DNA from: Lenzites betulinus | Lineage: Eukaryota; Basidiomycota; Agaricomycetes; Polyporales; Polyporaceae | Assembly (NCBI GenBank): GCA_022264855.1 | Contig: JABYQU010000051.1 | Location: 244,529 to 308,528, forward strand | Length of the DNA stretch: 64,000 nucleotides | Direction: 5' to 3' | Shown here: piece by piece, positions 45,417 to 55,007 of the stretch | Position numbering within the stretch: the stretch's first letter is position 1 | How the letters are laid out: each line of letters starts with the position of its first letter | Notes under the pieces: generated by a model | Database searches by the model: none | The model's input: only the letters and a program-made list of their open reading frames with translations | What the model was told of the DNA's origin: nothing | Made by a program: the position numbers and the translations under genes

Positions 45417-47511
45417 GCACACGCGACTCGGAACGCCGCACTCGCTGCATCTTGTATCGGAGCCGGGCTCCCTCTCGCGCGCTCTTCCGAGTCTGCATGT
45501 GTGTATACCGACCGTCTTTCCCTCCATTATTCACTTTGGGTTTTGGGTGTTGCTCCATCGTCTGTTTCGCTCGACCCTCACCTACGCTTCACTCTCGTTC
45601 TTTCCTGTTGTTTACGACCGCACCCGCGCGCCGCGTCTGCGCTGTGCGCGACGCTCGGACTCTGCGCCGTGGTACTATCACTCTCATCACTACCTATAAC
45701 GCAACTCATCCACGGAGACTTTTTGCTACTATACTACGAACGCTGCGCCGGTAGATGTATGTACTCTTCTGGCGCGGACTCCTGCTGGCGGGAGTCTTCG
45801 CACGATTGTTTTATTCTTTTGAGGTGCATGCTAGCGCGGCTGCGTGTGGATATGTCGCGCCCCGTGAGTATCGCCGGTTGAGACTGTGAGTGATAGGGTC
45901 GTTTGTAACGCGCATCGCGGGAATTGGTGGAGTCAACACGAATATCGACGTGATTATTCGTGTGGTCTAATACTGAGTAATGAGCCATGAGGGCATGAAG
46001 CGCGGGCTGGACAAGCGGGCGTCCGCCACTGACGCGTCCCACATGCGCACGTGGGCGTGTCGTTCCCACGCCACGACGTTGGCCTCTGCCTGCTCTCAGC
46101 CAGTTCTCAGATCTCAGCCGCGCTGCGGCTTTTGTGTGTGGCGGCATCCCGCGCGCGCACAACACCAGTCGACGCGGGACAAAGCCAAACTTGCGTACAG
46201 CCGCTGTGTCGCGCTGTGCTCGTCTCTTGTTGGGCGAAGACTCCTGAAATACAGATGTCTGCATATGAGCTGCGAGGACCCGTTTGAGTACTGATCGCTG
46301 GCAGTGGACATGATTAATCAATAGCCTTTCGACGTACTTACGCCTGCTAACTGCACTTGATGTTTGACGTTTAATAGTGCGGCTGCACAGCTCTGTGCGA
46401 TGCACGCATGATCGAGAGCGATCGGGCACGGATCGGGGTTCGCGTGAGATGAGATCGCGCAGGTGTAGGTCCCATTGCACGATGCGCGCGCGTGGGCGAG
46501 AAGATCGATCTGACATTAATATTAACGACGCGACGGTGTTCATATCGCGGGAGGGGATCGTCGCGCCGAGAGAGAATTTGAGGGTGCGCGCAGCCATCCT
46601 CAGGTGCGCGGCGCGATTAGGCCTTTTGTGTCCGAGACGGTGAAGAGCGAGAGGCGCACCTCGGAGGCGAGGGCAGGCAGAGGGACCGTGCCGCGGAGAG
46701 GGCCATGCCTCGCAGTGGCGTTCTCTATGATCCTCTGCATCATGAGCGCCCTCGTACGCTCCGGGACGCGAGACGGATGCCGTCGGCCTCGTGCAGGCGG
46801 GCAGGGCACTCGGTGGCGGCGGGGGCGCCTGGTTGGCTGGCTGGTATGGGAGTAGTGATATGCGCGGTGTGCGCCAGATTGTGAGTAGGGCTTTGGACTA
46901 CGAGAGTGAACGAAGACTCAGCATCGCAGTGTGGATGTGTACCTCGGGGTCGTGCGCCCGGCATTATCTCCCAGGAACGCCTCAAATTATGGAGATCGAT
47001 CCGCGAGTTGATAACGCTGAGTGTCGAGTATCGGCAAATGCGACGGCTCGTAGACATTCGTCGTCCGAGCGGCCGCCAACCCGAGGGGCGCACGTCGTGG
47101 CGCTTGCCAGCTCGTTGACGTGCATCTCCCGGGTGAACACACAGGGGAGAGGGGGCGGAGGGGGCGAGCTGCGCGGAGATGGTAGGGAGACGGAACGGCG
47201 GTGCCTGCGGGGGTGGAAAGTAATCGGGACGTACGTTGGCGGATGAAGGGATTAATGTCCGCGGGGATGTATGAAGACGTGTCGAGTCGCATGACAATTG
47301 CAGAGAGCGAAGTTATACAGTATGCAGCTTGCAGTAGGTTGATTTCAGTCGCAGTAGAAAAGGATAAGTACAAGACACGCGAGGTATATACGTAGGAATA
47401 CAGCTGTGGCGCAGGGGATGTCAGTGGAAGTTGAGAGGAGAGGGCGAAGTGACTCACTTTGTCCGTCCGTCCAGTATAAAAGCAGAACAGGGACAGATTG
47501 AACGCCGTGCT
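44755..47511. repeat. GC-rich repeat block, right inverted arm (45060-45790) and block S
   Basis: No supported gene in 2.8 kb. 45060-45790 is the right arm matching 42690-41930 inverted. It contains a run of 25 C followed by (AC)n at 45378-45420, absent from the left arm. 45999-46100 is another copy of block S, and 46105-46215 (GCTGCGGCTTTTGTGTG, then ACAAAGCCAAACTTGCGTAC) matches 42990-42815 inverted. 46220-47510 holds nothing recognisable. Confidence 0.6.
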
Positions 47512-47877
47512 CTAGGCACCTCTCGCCTTTCCTTTTGCCCTGATGGGCATGTCGAAGTCGATGATGGCGCCGACGGCGCGTTGGGGCGCGGCGGCGGAGG
47601 GTACGGGGCCGGGGCCGGGATTGACGATGAAGATGGTGTTGGGGTTTATGTCGCCGTGGAGGATCTTGCCGTCCTCGTAGAGACGTTTGTGGGCTGCGGT
47701 AGGGAGTGGGTGAGCACAGGAGGGGAGAGGCGTGAGGGCGCGCGGGGACTGGCCTTGGACGGCGTCCATCATGACCTGGACGAGTTCGCGCTCGTCGGAG
47801 AAGTCGACGAGGGCGCGTGCGCTGACGGGGCGCACGCGGGGCTGGGGCTTGAAGGGAGCGGAGGGAGAGTCAGACAT
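47512..47877 (-). CDS. Short FunK1-like kinase fragment protein (copy 3)
   Basis: The smallest member, 101 residues if the 60-base interval 47753-47694 is an intron: MSDSPSAPFKPQPRVRPVSARALVDFSDERELVQVMMDAVQ, then AHKRLYEDGKILHGDINPNTIFIV, then AVGAIIDFDMPIRAKGKARGA. It is the copy closest to true FunK1: HGDINPN catalytic loop followed by a DFD (DFG-like) motif, stopping exactly where the FunK1 activation segment (usually ...ARHRTGT) would begin. The intron sits at the same phase-1 position before AHK as in the other two copies but begins with GC instead of GT; the interval is in frame and open, so retention would add 20 residues. A diverged block S and (CACT)n tract lie just upstream of the ATG, as in copy 2. 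Confidence 0.68.
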   Translation of the reverse strand: MSDSPSAPFKPQPRVRPVSARALVDFSDERELVQVMMDAVQGQSPRALTPLPSCAHPLPTAAHKRLYEDGKILHGDINPNTIFIVNPGPGPVPSAAAPQRAVGAIIDFDMPIRAKGKARGA

Positions 47878-48130
47878 GGGAGAGCGCAGGAGAGCGAGAG
47901 TGAGTGAGTGAGTGAGCGAGAGCGTGAGCCACAGACGCGTCCTCGCGTGTTCGTGTTTTTCCCACGCCACAATGCTCGCGGCATTCCCGAGGAAACGCCA
48001 CGGGCAGGGTCAAGCAATGCACTCACTCACTCGCTCATTCGGCTACTCTGAGGGATACAAAGGGCATTACATTATCTCTAGTTAGAAGTAGCGCCGACGA
48101 GATCGGAGTTTGTACGCTCGCACTTGGTCG
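47878..48130. promoter_or_regulatory. Leader with (CACT)n tracts
   Basis: CACTCACTCACT-type tracts occur at about 47893-47918 (reading on the minus strand), 48018-48030 and 48133-48152, each a short distance before a potential start codon. The minus-strand part carries ACGCGT at about 47936. Confidence 0.45.
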
Positions 48131-48159
48131 AATATTCACTCACTCACTCACTCATGCAT

Positions 48160-49242
48160 CGATCCAAGTCGCCAGCATCCCGGCCATGGCTCCCCATGTC
48201 CTCAACCCTCGGCTCGTCTTCTAGGGTGATACCATCGACGACTTGCGCAACCACATCCGCCTGCTTACCACCGCCCTCAAGCGGTGCTCACTCGGCCACC
48301 CTTTCGCGTCCCATCTCGCCTCGTCCCCTCTGAATCGGAAGAAGTTCAACATACTTGACCACGTCTCCACCCTACTCACTACAAGCTGCGCCAGCGCTGT
48401 AAGAGTGAACGCGGTGTCCGGACTCCTAGAGCAGGACTGTGTGTCGTCATTGATCGCCACACACAACGCTCTGCCATCGAAGAGGGTTCCGAATCGCCAG
48501 CATTCTGTACCGATGAACGAGTTGTTCAATATAGCTGTAGGCAGTGCGGACGATGCTGTCGCTCTACTCCGAGTTGAGACTTGTGTTCACGATCAGTACC
48601 GCCTCCATATCTGCACCCAGCGTCGTTCATCTTCCAGCACATACCGCTGACCATCTATGCAGCTTTGATAACACTTTCCAGTTCGACGCTCACCTCCAGC
48701 ACGTCGCTACAATTCTTTCCTTCCTCCAGCAGCGCAATGGCAAGGACGGATCTATCCAATCTGCCTACCGCTTGGCGTACATCATTCGCTGTGCTTTTCG
48801 AAATATTGCCGCTCGTCTGGCCAACATAGACAACATATGGGAAAAGGTTTGATAGATGACCTGCGCCAACAGCTCGCCGCCGCCGCCGAACGCTGCCGTT
48901 CGTGACCTATGACAGAGACCCTTTCGGCCACTCAGACAATGAGAACGCACAGTTCCTCTTGAAGCTCAACTTGTCCATCGACCGCATAACACCGCTCCCG
49001 ACGACTGCCCGGTCACGACCACCAACCTCCCGGTGTGGCTAACCGCTCTGTCGCAAATCTTGCATTCGCTGAGAGGCGCGCTTCCGAGGGGAGGAACGAC
49101 ACCGGCTTCGCCCGGGGCAGCCATGCGTAGTAACATAGACATATTCCTGCTCGGCAGCCTTCTACGGTCAAAGGTCTTCTCCGCGTTGGAGGAAGACGAC
49201 ACAGTGTGCTACGGCTCATTCGCGGCCTGTAAGCAACGCTAG
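48160..49242 (+). pseudogene. Degenerate coiled-coil gene remnant, apparently duplicated
   Basis: Two related segments are readable but not joinable into one gene. The first reads DTIDDLRNHIRLLTTALKRCSLGHPF at about 48230 and continues NILDHVSTLLTTSC and FDAHLQHVATILSFLQQRNGKDG..YRLAYIIRCAFRNIAARLANIDNIWEKV to a stop near 48852. The second, just downstream, reads LIDDLRQQLAAAAERCRS followed by PFGHSDNENAQFLLKLNLSIDRIT. The IDDL..(K)RC core resembles IDSLKKALNTCIDD in the gene at 43738. Stops and frame changes break both. Best described as decayed copies; function unknown. Confidence 0.4.
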
Positions 49243-49571
49243 CTTGCACGACACAATAGATGGGTTACGTGCTGCTGGTTTGCGTCGAGTTCGCGTCCGC
49301 TTATTAATGGCACAGCCAAGATGCACGTTGCATATGGGACCTTCATGCCCTCTCATGTCGATTACTACTATATGACTCCTTAGCTGGTAAGGACGCCGCA
49401 GTCCGCGATGCGACTGCGAGCCCAGTACAAATCCCGCAGTAGAGAAACAGCAGGTGAGATTACAAGTGGCGCACTATTACACTGTTACAACAATACTTTC
49501 GCCGTGTATAACCTTTCCGAGACCCAATCACGCACCCAAGGCCCATCGCACACATACCCAGTCGAACGCGC
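49243..49571. other. Intergenic, no gene seen
   Basis: Convergent spacer before the HAM1-like gene; nothing recognised. Confidence 0.4.
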
Positions 49572-52125
49572 TCACGCCCAGTCAAACGCAGGGCTCTCCC
49601 ACCCCGGCCGCGCCTTCTCCTCGTCAGCCTTCGCGCGCACCGTCTCCGCAAAGCTCTTCACCTCGCGCACCTTCCCCTTCACCACCGCCTTCGCCTGCTC
49701 CGCCACGCCCTTCGCCTTATCCCCCGCCGCCGCCAGCTCCGGCGCCCGCTCGCCCACCGGCTGCGCGAACGTCCCGCGCGGCCCCCGCTTCTCCCCCGAG
49801 AGCACCTGCGGCTCCGCGCCCATCGCGAACTGCGCGCCCGTCGCCGCGTCCTGCTTCACGAGCCCCGTGCCCGTCGCGCGCCAGCCCGCGAACAGCCCCG
49901 CGCCGTCCGCGGCCTTCTGCAGGTGGCCCAGCTCGCTCCAGAAGCCCGCGATGAGCGACGCGCCGCGCGGGAGGCCCGTGTCGCTGAAGACCTCCGCGCG
50001 GCGCCCGACGTCCCACGCGAACGCGTCCGCCCACTGCACGCCCGCGCGCAGCTGCTGCTCGAGGACCGTCTGCAGCGCCGCGCGCAGGCGCGAGAGCATG
50101 AGCGGGCGGAAGACCGCGACGAGGATCTGGTGGTTGGATTCGGTCACGTTCAGCTCGATGTCCTCGGAGACCTGCACGTCGACGCGCTGGATCTCGACGA
50201 AGCCGCCGCGCCGCGCGCGCTCCGCGAGGCCGGCGGTGGAGTTGGGGATCGTGCGCAGGACGATGTCGACGTCGATGCCTTTGGGCGGGAGCGTGAGCGC
50301 CATGACGCCGGTGAACTCGGCGGGCCCGATGGACGCGGTTTTGTCGTAGTAGTAGAACGAGACTTCCTTGAGCTGCATCTGCAGGCCCTGGAGGTACACG
50401 CGGGTGAGTGCGCCGACGGCGGTGTCGGCCTTGCCCCCGGCGGGCGCTGAGATGTCGATGTCGGTGATGTTGCGGATGTACGCGTGTCCGGGGAGGAGGG
50501 AGAAGGTCGAGATGTCGAGGTCCTCGAGGACGAACTCGACCTCGTCATCCTTGTATTCGGTTCTGCGGGGCGTGTGAGTGGAAGCGCAACGAAAAAAACA
50601 AGAAATACGCACCTGGGAATAGGAATGTCCTTGACCATGCCGACGAACTTGGGCAGGTACACGTTGAACACGTCCTGCCAGAACCAGGGCGCACGCTCCA
50701 TGAGCGACTGCGCGCCCGCGCTGCTCGCCACGATGAGCCCGTTCTCCAGATCCTCGCCGAGCTTCGAGTGCGCACGGCGGACAGCGCGCAAGTCCTCATC
50801 GTGGTCAATCGCAGCCTGGAACTCGGCCGCCTCCTTCTTGAGCACGGCAATGTCCTCCTTCCACTTGCGGCCCTTGTCCGAGTCGGTGTCGAGCAGCTCG
50901 CGCCACTCCTTCCGAAGGCGCTCGCCCGTCTTCTTCGCCTGGTCGCTGCGCGCGTAGCCCTTCTCGTCGAGGCTCTTGCGGAGGTGCGCGACGAACGCGT
51001 CGAACCACTTGCGCACGGCGGGGTCCTGCTGGATGTCGACGCCGCAGACGCGGAAGGCGCCGAAGAACGTGTCGAGCGACTTGTCGCCCGCGAGGCGCTC
51101 CATGAAGGCGCGCAGGCCGCGGATCCCGTTGATGAGGTGCTTCTCGGGCGTCGGGTCGTCGATGAACGCGTCGAGGGACGTCGCCTGGTTCACGTCGCCC
51201 GCCGCGTCGAGCGAGCGGTCGACCCACTTCTGCGCGAGGTCGAAGATCGTGGAGATCGACTTGTGGTAGTCCGCGTCGCTCTGGGCGCGGTCGCAGATCT
51301 GCGAAACTTTGGTGAGCGAGGTGTTGCGGGAGGACAGCGGCGAGACATACCGCGTAGTATGCATCCTGGAGCCGTGTGCTCGTGCGGTCTGCGAGGTCCT
51401 GGCCGGCCGCAACGGCAGCCTGGCCGGCGCCGATCGCCTTCGAGCCGACCTCCTTCGTCGAGTCCATCGTGCGCTCAAACTTGGCGCGCGCGTCCGAGTC
51501 TCGGGGGTCGTCCTCTGCCTTGCGCTTCACGCCGAGCTCGTTGCGCGTCCCGTCCTGGACGTCCTTGTCGACGTCGCGCAGGGCGCCAGCGGCGCTCTGC
51601 GCGCTCTCGCCGAGGTAGTCTGCGGCGTCGGCGAGGGCGAGGCGGGTGAAGGACGCGAAGTCGTGGAAGAGGGAGCGGCCCTCGTGGGAGAGGTTATCCC
51701 AGAGGGTGTTGACGAGGGTGCGGAGGGCGCGGGCGACGGCGCGGGCGTCCTGGGTAGCCTGGTCGGTGTCGACGTCCATGGTTACGGCGGTGGAGGTGTT
51801 GGCGGGGTCGACCTCGGAGAGATGCCAGAGGGACTCCTGGATGATGTTGTCGTCTGTGGGAGTGGTGAGTCGCGCGTACTAGTAGCGCGGGTGGACCGGG
51901 ATGCGTACTGTTTTTGTTCTCGCCGAGCATCTTGTACGCGGTGAGGAGATTGCGGAAGCCGGACTGGATCTCGCTGCCCTGTGCGCTGAGCTCGCCCGAG
52001 CCGGTCGCGGGGTCGTTGTTGAGGACGGGGGAGGCGAGGAAGGCGTCGATGGTCTGGGAGAGCTGCTGCTGGGTGGGGAGCTTGCCGGCGTTGAGCGCGG
52101 CGATGACGGCGGAAGACTTGTCCAT
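49572..52125 (-). CDS. HAM1-like protein (N- and C-terminal HAM1 domains)
   Basis: Large minus-strand gene with at least four exons, start at 52125 (MDKSSAVIAALNAGKLPTQQQLSQTIDAFLASPVL). The first exon continues to GENKN; the next carries LWHLSEVDP... and RALRTLVNTLWDNLSHEGRSLFHDFASFTRLALADAADYLGE, then a charged helical linker, then YHKSISTIFDLAQKWVDRSLDAA and HLINGIRGLRAFMERLAGDKSLDTFF. This is the HAM1-like N-terminal family (formerly DUF5923). The last exons read FVLEDLDISTFSLLPGHAYIRNITDIDI, VSFYYYDKTASIGPAEFTGVMALTLP, and end with the HAM1-like C-terminal domain and an amphipathic tail (KGVAEQAKAVVKGKVREVKSF). The C-terminal part resembles BPI/SMP-type lipid-binding folds (inference); no enzymatic role is known. 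About 790-800 residues, normal for fungi. Confidence 0.82.
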
Positions 52126-52895
52126 GGTGTGCGTGGTCGTGGTCGTCGTGAGTGCTTTGTCGTGAGTCGTGAATCGAGAGCTGGTGGGACGCGGCGCGGC
52201 GAGGATTATATAGCTGGACGCGGGCGGTGACGCAGTGGAGCGGGGGCGACGTCATCTGCGTATAATGACAGCCTCGGGGCGATCTTCTCCCTCTAATCCG
52301 CTGCTGCGTCTGTCCTTTCTGTAAATGAAAGGCAGTGGTCAATGAAGGCAGTGGAGCTGCAGAGTCTCGGCCTGGCCCTCTCACTTCTTCACCCACCTCG
52401 AGGCGCGCTGCTCCTCCAGTCGTCTACCCGCAGCTACTATGACCTTAGCCAGGTCCTACATGTACATATAGATACATAGTGTCGACGATAGCTCCCAAGA
52501 CGTGTACTGGGACAGCTGCGGTGAAGGCGAGACGAAGGAAATGACGGCGAGGTTGTTAGCGAGGCGTTCCTGACAATAGACGCGCGTGCACCCATAAACA
52601 TACACAGCACAAAAGCCTCCGCCCGCCACCCTGCCCGCGCACGCACACCATACTTTATGCAACCTCACACCAGCAAGTCCACCAGAAAGACGTCGCGTTA
52701 AATTAGGATCGAGCGTCGTCGCACTACAGCCAGCCCGTAACGTAACGTAAATTTCGTCGAGTTCCCGCCCTCCCGCGCACGCCCGCCCAGCGTCCCCGCG
52801 CAGGAGCGCAGCGCTCTGGTCCCGTCTGATGCCGCGCGGTCCGCGTCCCGCTCTTTGCGTTGCCTTGCTGCTCTGCGCACGATCGATCGAGCCCT
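52126..52895. other. Intergenic, no gene seen
   Basis: Contains the promoter of the HAM1-like gene and the 3' untranslated region of SEC61. Small open frames show no family resemblance. Confidence 0.4.
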
Positions 52896-54740
52896 TTAGA
52901 ATAGCTCGCCGAGGGCCGCCATCTCCGGGCCACCAGACTCGCGCATGCCGATCTCCCAGTCTGCGCGTGCTAGTCAGCGTTGTGTATACAGCGATCCGAA
53001 CGTGCGCTACTCACAGCTGTAGATGATCGTGACGGCCATCAGGATACCCGTCCCGCTGCCGATCGCACCCATCAGGTCCGCGACGACAGAGAGCAGGCCG
53101 AGGATGGCGCCGCCGAGCGCTGCCGCAGTGGGCACGACCCGCTTCAGCTCCTTGTACATCGAGCCCTCGCGGTGGCCGGCCATCACCATCTGCTGGTCCT
53201 TGAGCTGCTTCGCGATGTCGCGCGGGCCGCTCCCGGACACCTCGATCCATGTCTTTGAGAAGATCGCACAGGCGGTGACGGTGAACGCGATGTAGATCAG
53301 CGTGTGCAGGGGGTCGACGAGCGCCTCATGCAGGGTGTGCGGGGGCGACATGTAGTATGCGATACCAGACACCGCCGCGAGCTGAGGGGAATCCTCCAAG
53401 GGCTGCAACAAACCGTCAACAAATCGTCAAACGCGCCTGCGAACGCACACGTACCTCCCAGACACCGAGTAGACGGACGAAGAAGTTGGTCGGGAAGCGC
53501 GACGCGAGCATCTGCGAGATGATGAACACGTTCGACGTGAGCGCGCTCTCCAGCATGATCGGCATGTTCGACGTGTAGAACAGCTTCACGGGGTAGCTCC
53601 CGCGCTGGCCGCGGAACCGGTTGCTCTTCACGGGGATCTCGATCCGGAAGCCCTGGAGGTAGATGACAACCGCGAACACCGCGACGGTCGCGATCAGGTT
53701 CATGATGTTCGGCAAGCGCTCGCGCCAGAACGCCTCGCGCAGCGCGCGGCCCTTGTCGTGCCAGGTGAAGAGCAGGTGGAAGAGCGAGACGACGGCGCCC
53801 TCGAACTCGGGGCCGCGGCCGGTGTTGATGGTCGTGGGCGAGAACGCCTTCCAGACGATAGACTCGCAGATGTTCGTGGCGATGAAGAGCGAGATACCAG
53901 AGCCGAGACCGTAGCCCTTCTGGAGAAGCTCGTCGAGGAGGATGACGATGAGCGAGGCGGAAATGAGCTGGACGATGAGCAGCAGACAGATACCAGCACC
54001 GATGTCGCTGGGCTGTCCGTAGAGACCAGTGAGAACGTAGACAGTAGCCTGGCCGAGAGCAATGATGAGGGCGAACACTGTGGGTGGGTCAGCACACGTC
54101 ACACGACACAACTGGCGATGACGAGACACGTCTGTAGGGGGTTAGAGCGTGCCATCGCGCTCCGCCATCCTATAGCGTGCGCGAGAACGCAATACCGTGG
54201 CGTCATCGCATTGCGCACGAGAATGAACGCGCTCTGCTACCCGCATAACACGACCGCGAGCGAAAGCGAGACTTACACTTCTGAGCACCGCTGAAGAGCG
54301 CACGGTCCTCCTTGAGGGAAAAGTCGATCTCGATGAGGTTCGCGCCCGCGAGGAGCTGCATGATCATGCCGGAGGTGACGATGGGGGTGATGCCGAGTTC
54401 CATGAGGGTGCCGCGGTTAGAGGCGAGGATGACACGCATCCAGTAGAGCGGGTCGGCGGAGTCGGAGGACATGATCCCGTAGAGCGGCACCTGGGAGCAC
54501 ACGAGGAAGATGAGGAGGGTGACGGCGGTCCATAGCACCTTTTGGTTGAAGGGGACCTGCGCGGGGTGCGTTAGCGGGTGGGTGGGTGAATGCGTGCGGG
54601 GAGCGTACTTTGCGATCCGGGGACGAGACTTCGGGGAGGATGGGCAGGAACGGACGGACGAGATTCAGAAACCGAACTGCGGGGGATCGTCAGCACCGCG
54701 CACGGAATGAAGGATACGAGGGGGACGCACATCCGCTCAT
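52896..54740 (-). CDS. SEC61: Sec61 alpha, ER protein-translocation channel
   Basis: Minus-strand gene. Exon 1 is ten coding bases (54740-54731); with exon 2 (54676-54609) it reads [26 protein letters not shown], and exon 3 continues [72 protein letters not shown]. Later exons supply further membrane spans ([112 protein letters not shown]) and the conserved C-terminal [16 protein letters not shown]. This is the ten-span pore subunit of the heterotrimeric Sec61 complex that moves nascent proteins into the ER (family knowledge). Length and motifs are standard. Confidence 0.95.
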
Positions 54741-55007
54741 GGTGGACGAAAGACCAAGGAGCGGCGAAGGTGAGCGAGCGCAGGTGGAAAGAGGTAGAGT
54801 CTCTCTCTGCGACACGTCGCGTCCGAGTGAGGTGGCATGCCAAACATCTGCAAATAGCGCGCCCGGCGTCTACCCCGCGCGCGACGTGTCCCTCTAGGCG
54901 CCCACAGAGGGTACTTGCCAAGTTGCACTCTCTACGTGGAAGCCGGGTATTACATTTGTATCCAATACATCGAGATATTCTTCTGCTATCGACACACCCC
55001 GCGCATT

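Noticed and set aside
46604..47297. Overlapping frames of 150-185 codons on both strands
   Set aside because: No domain, no conserved intron signals, and composition typical of the surrounding GC-rich repeats.
50150..51779. Long alternative frames over the HAM1-like gene
   Set aside because: Shadows in a GC-rich coding region; the real frame carries the family motifs.
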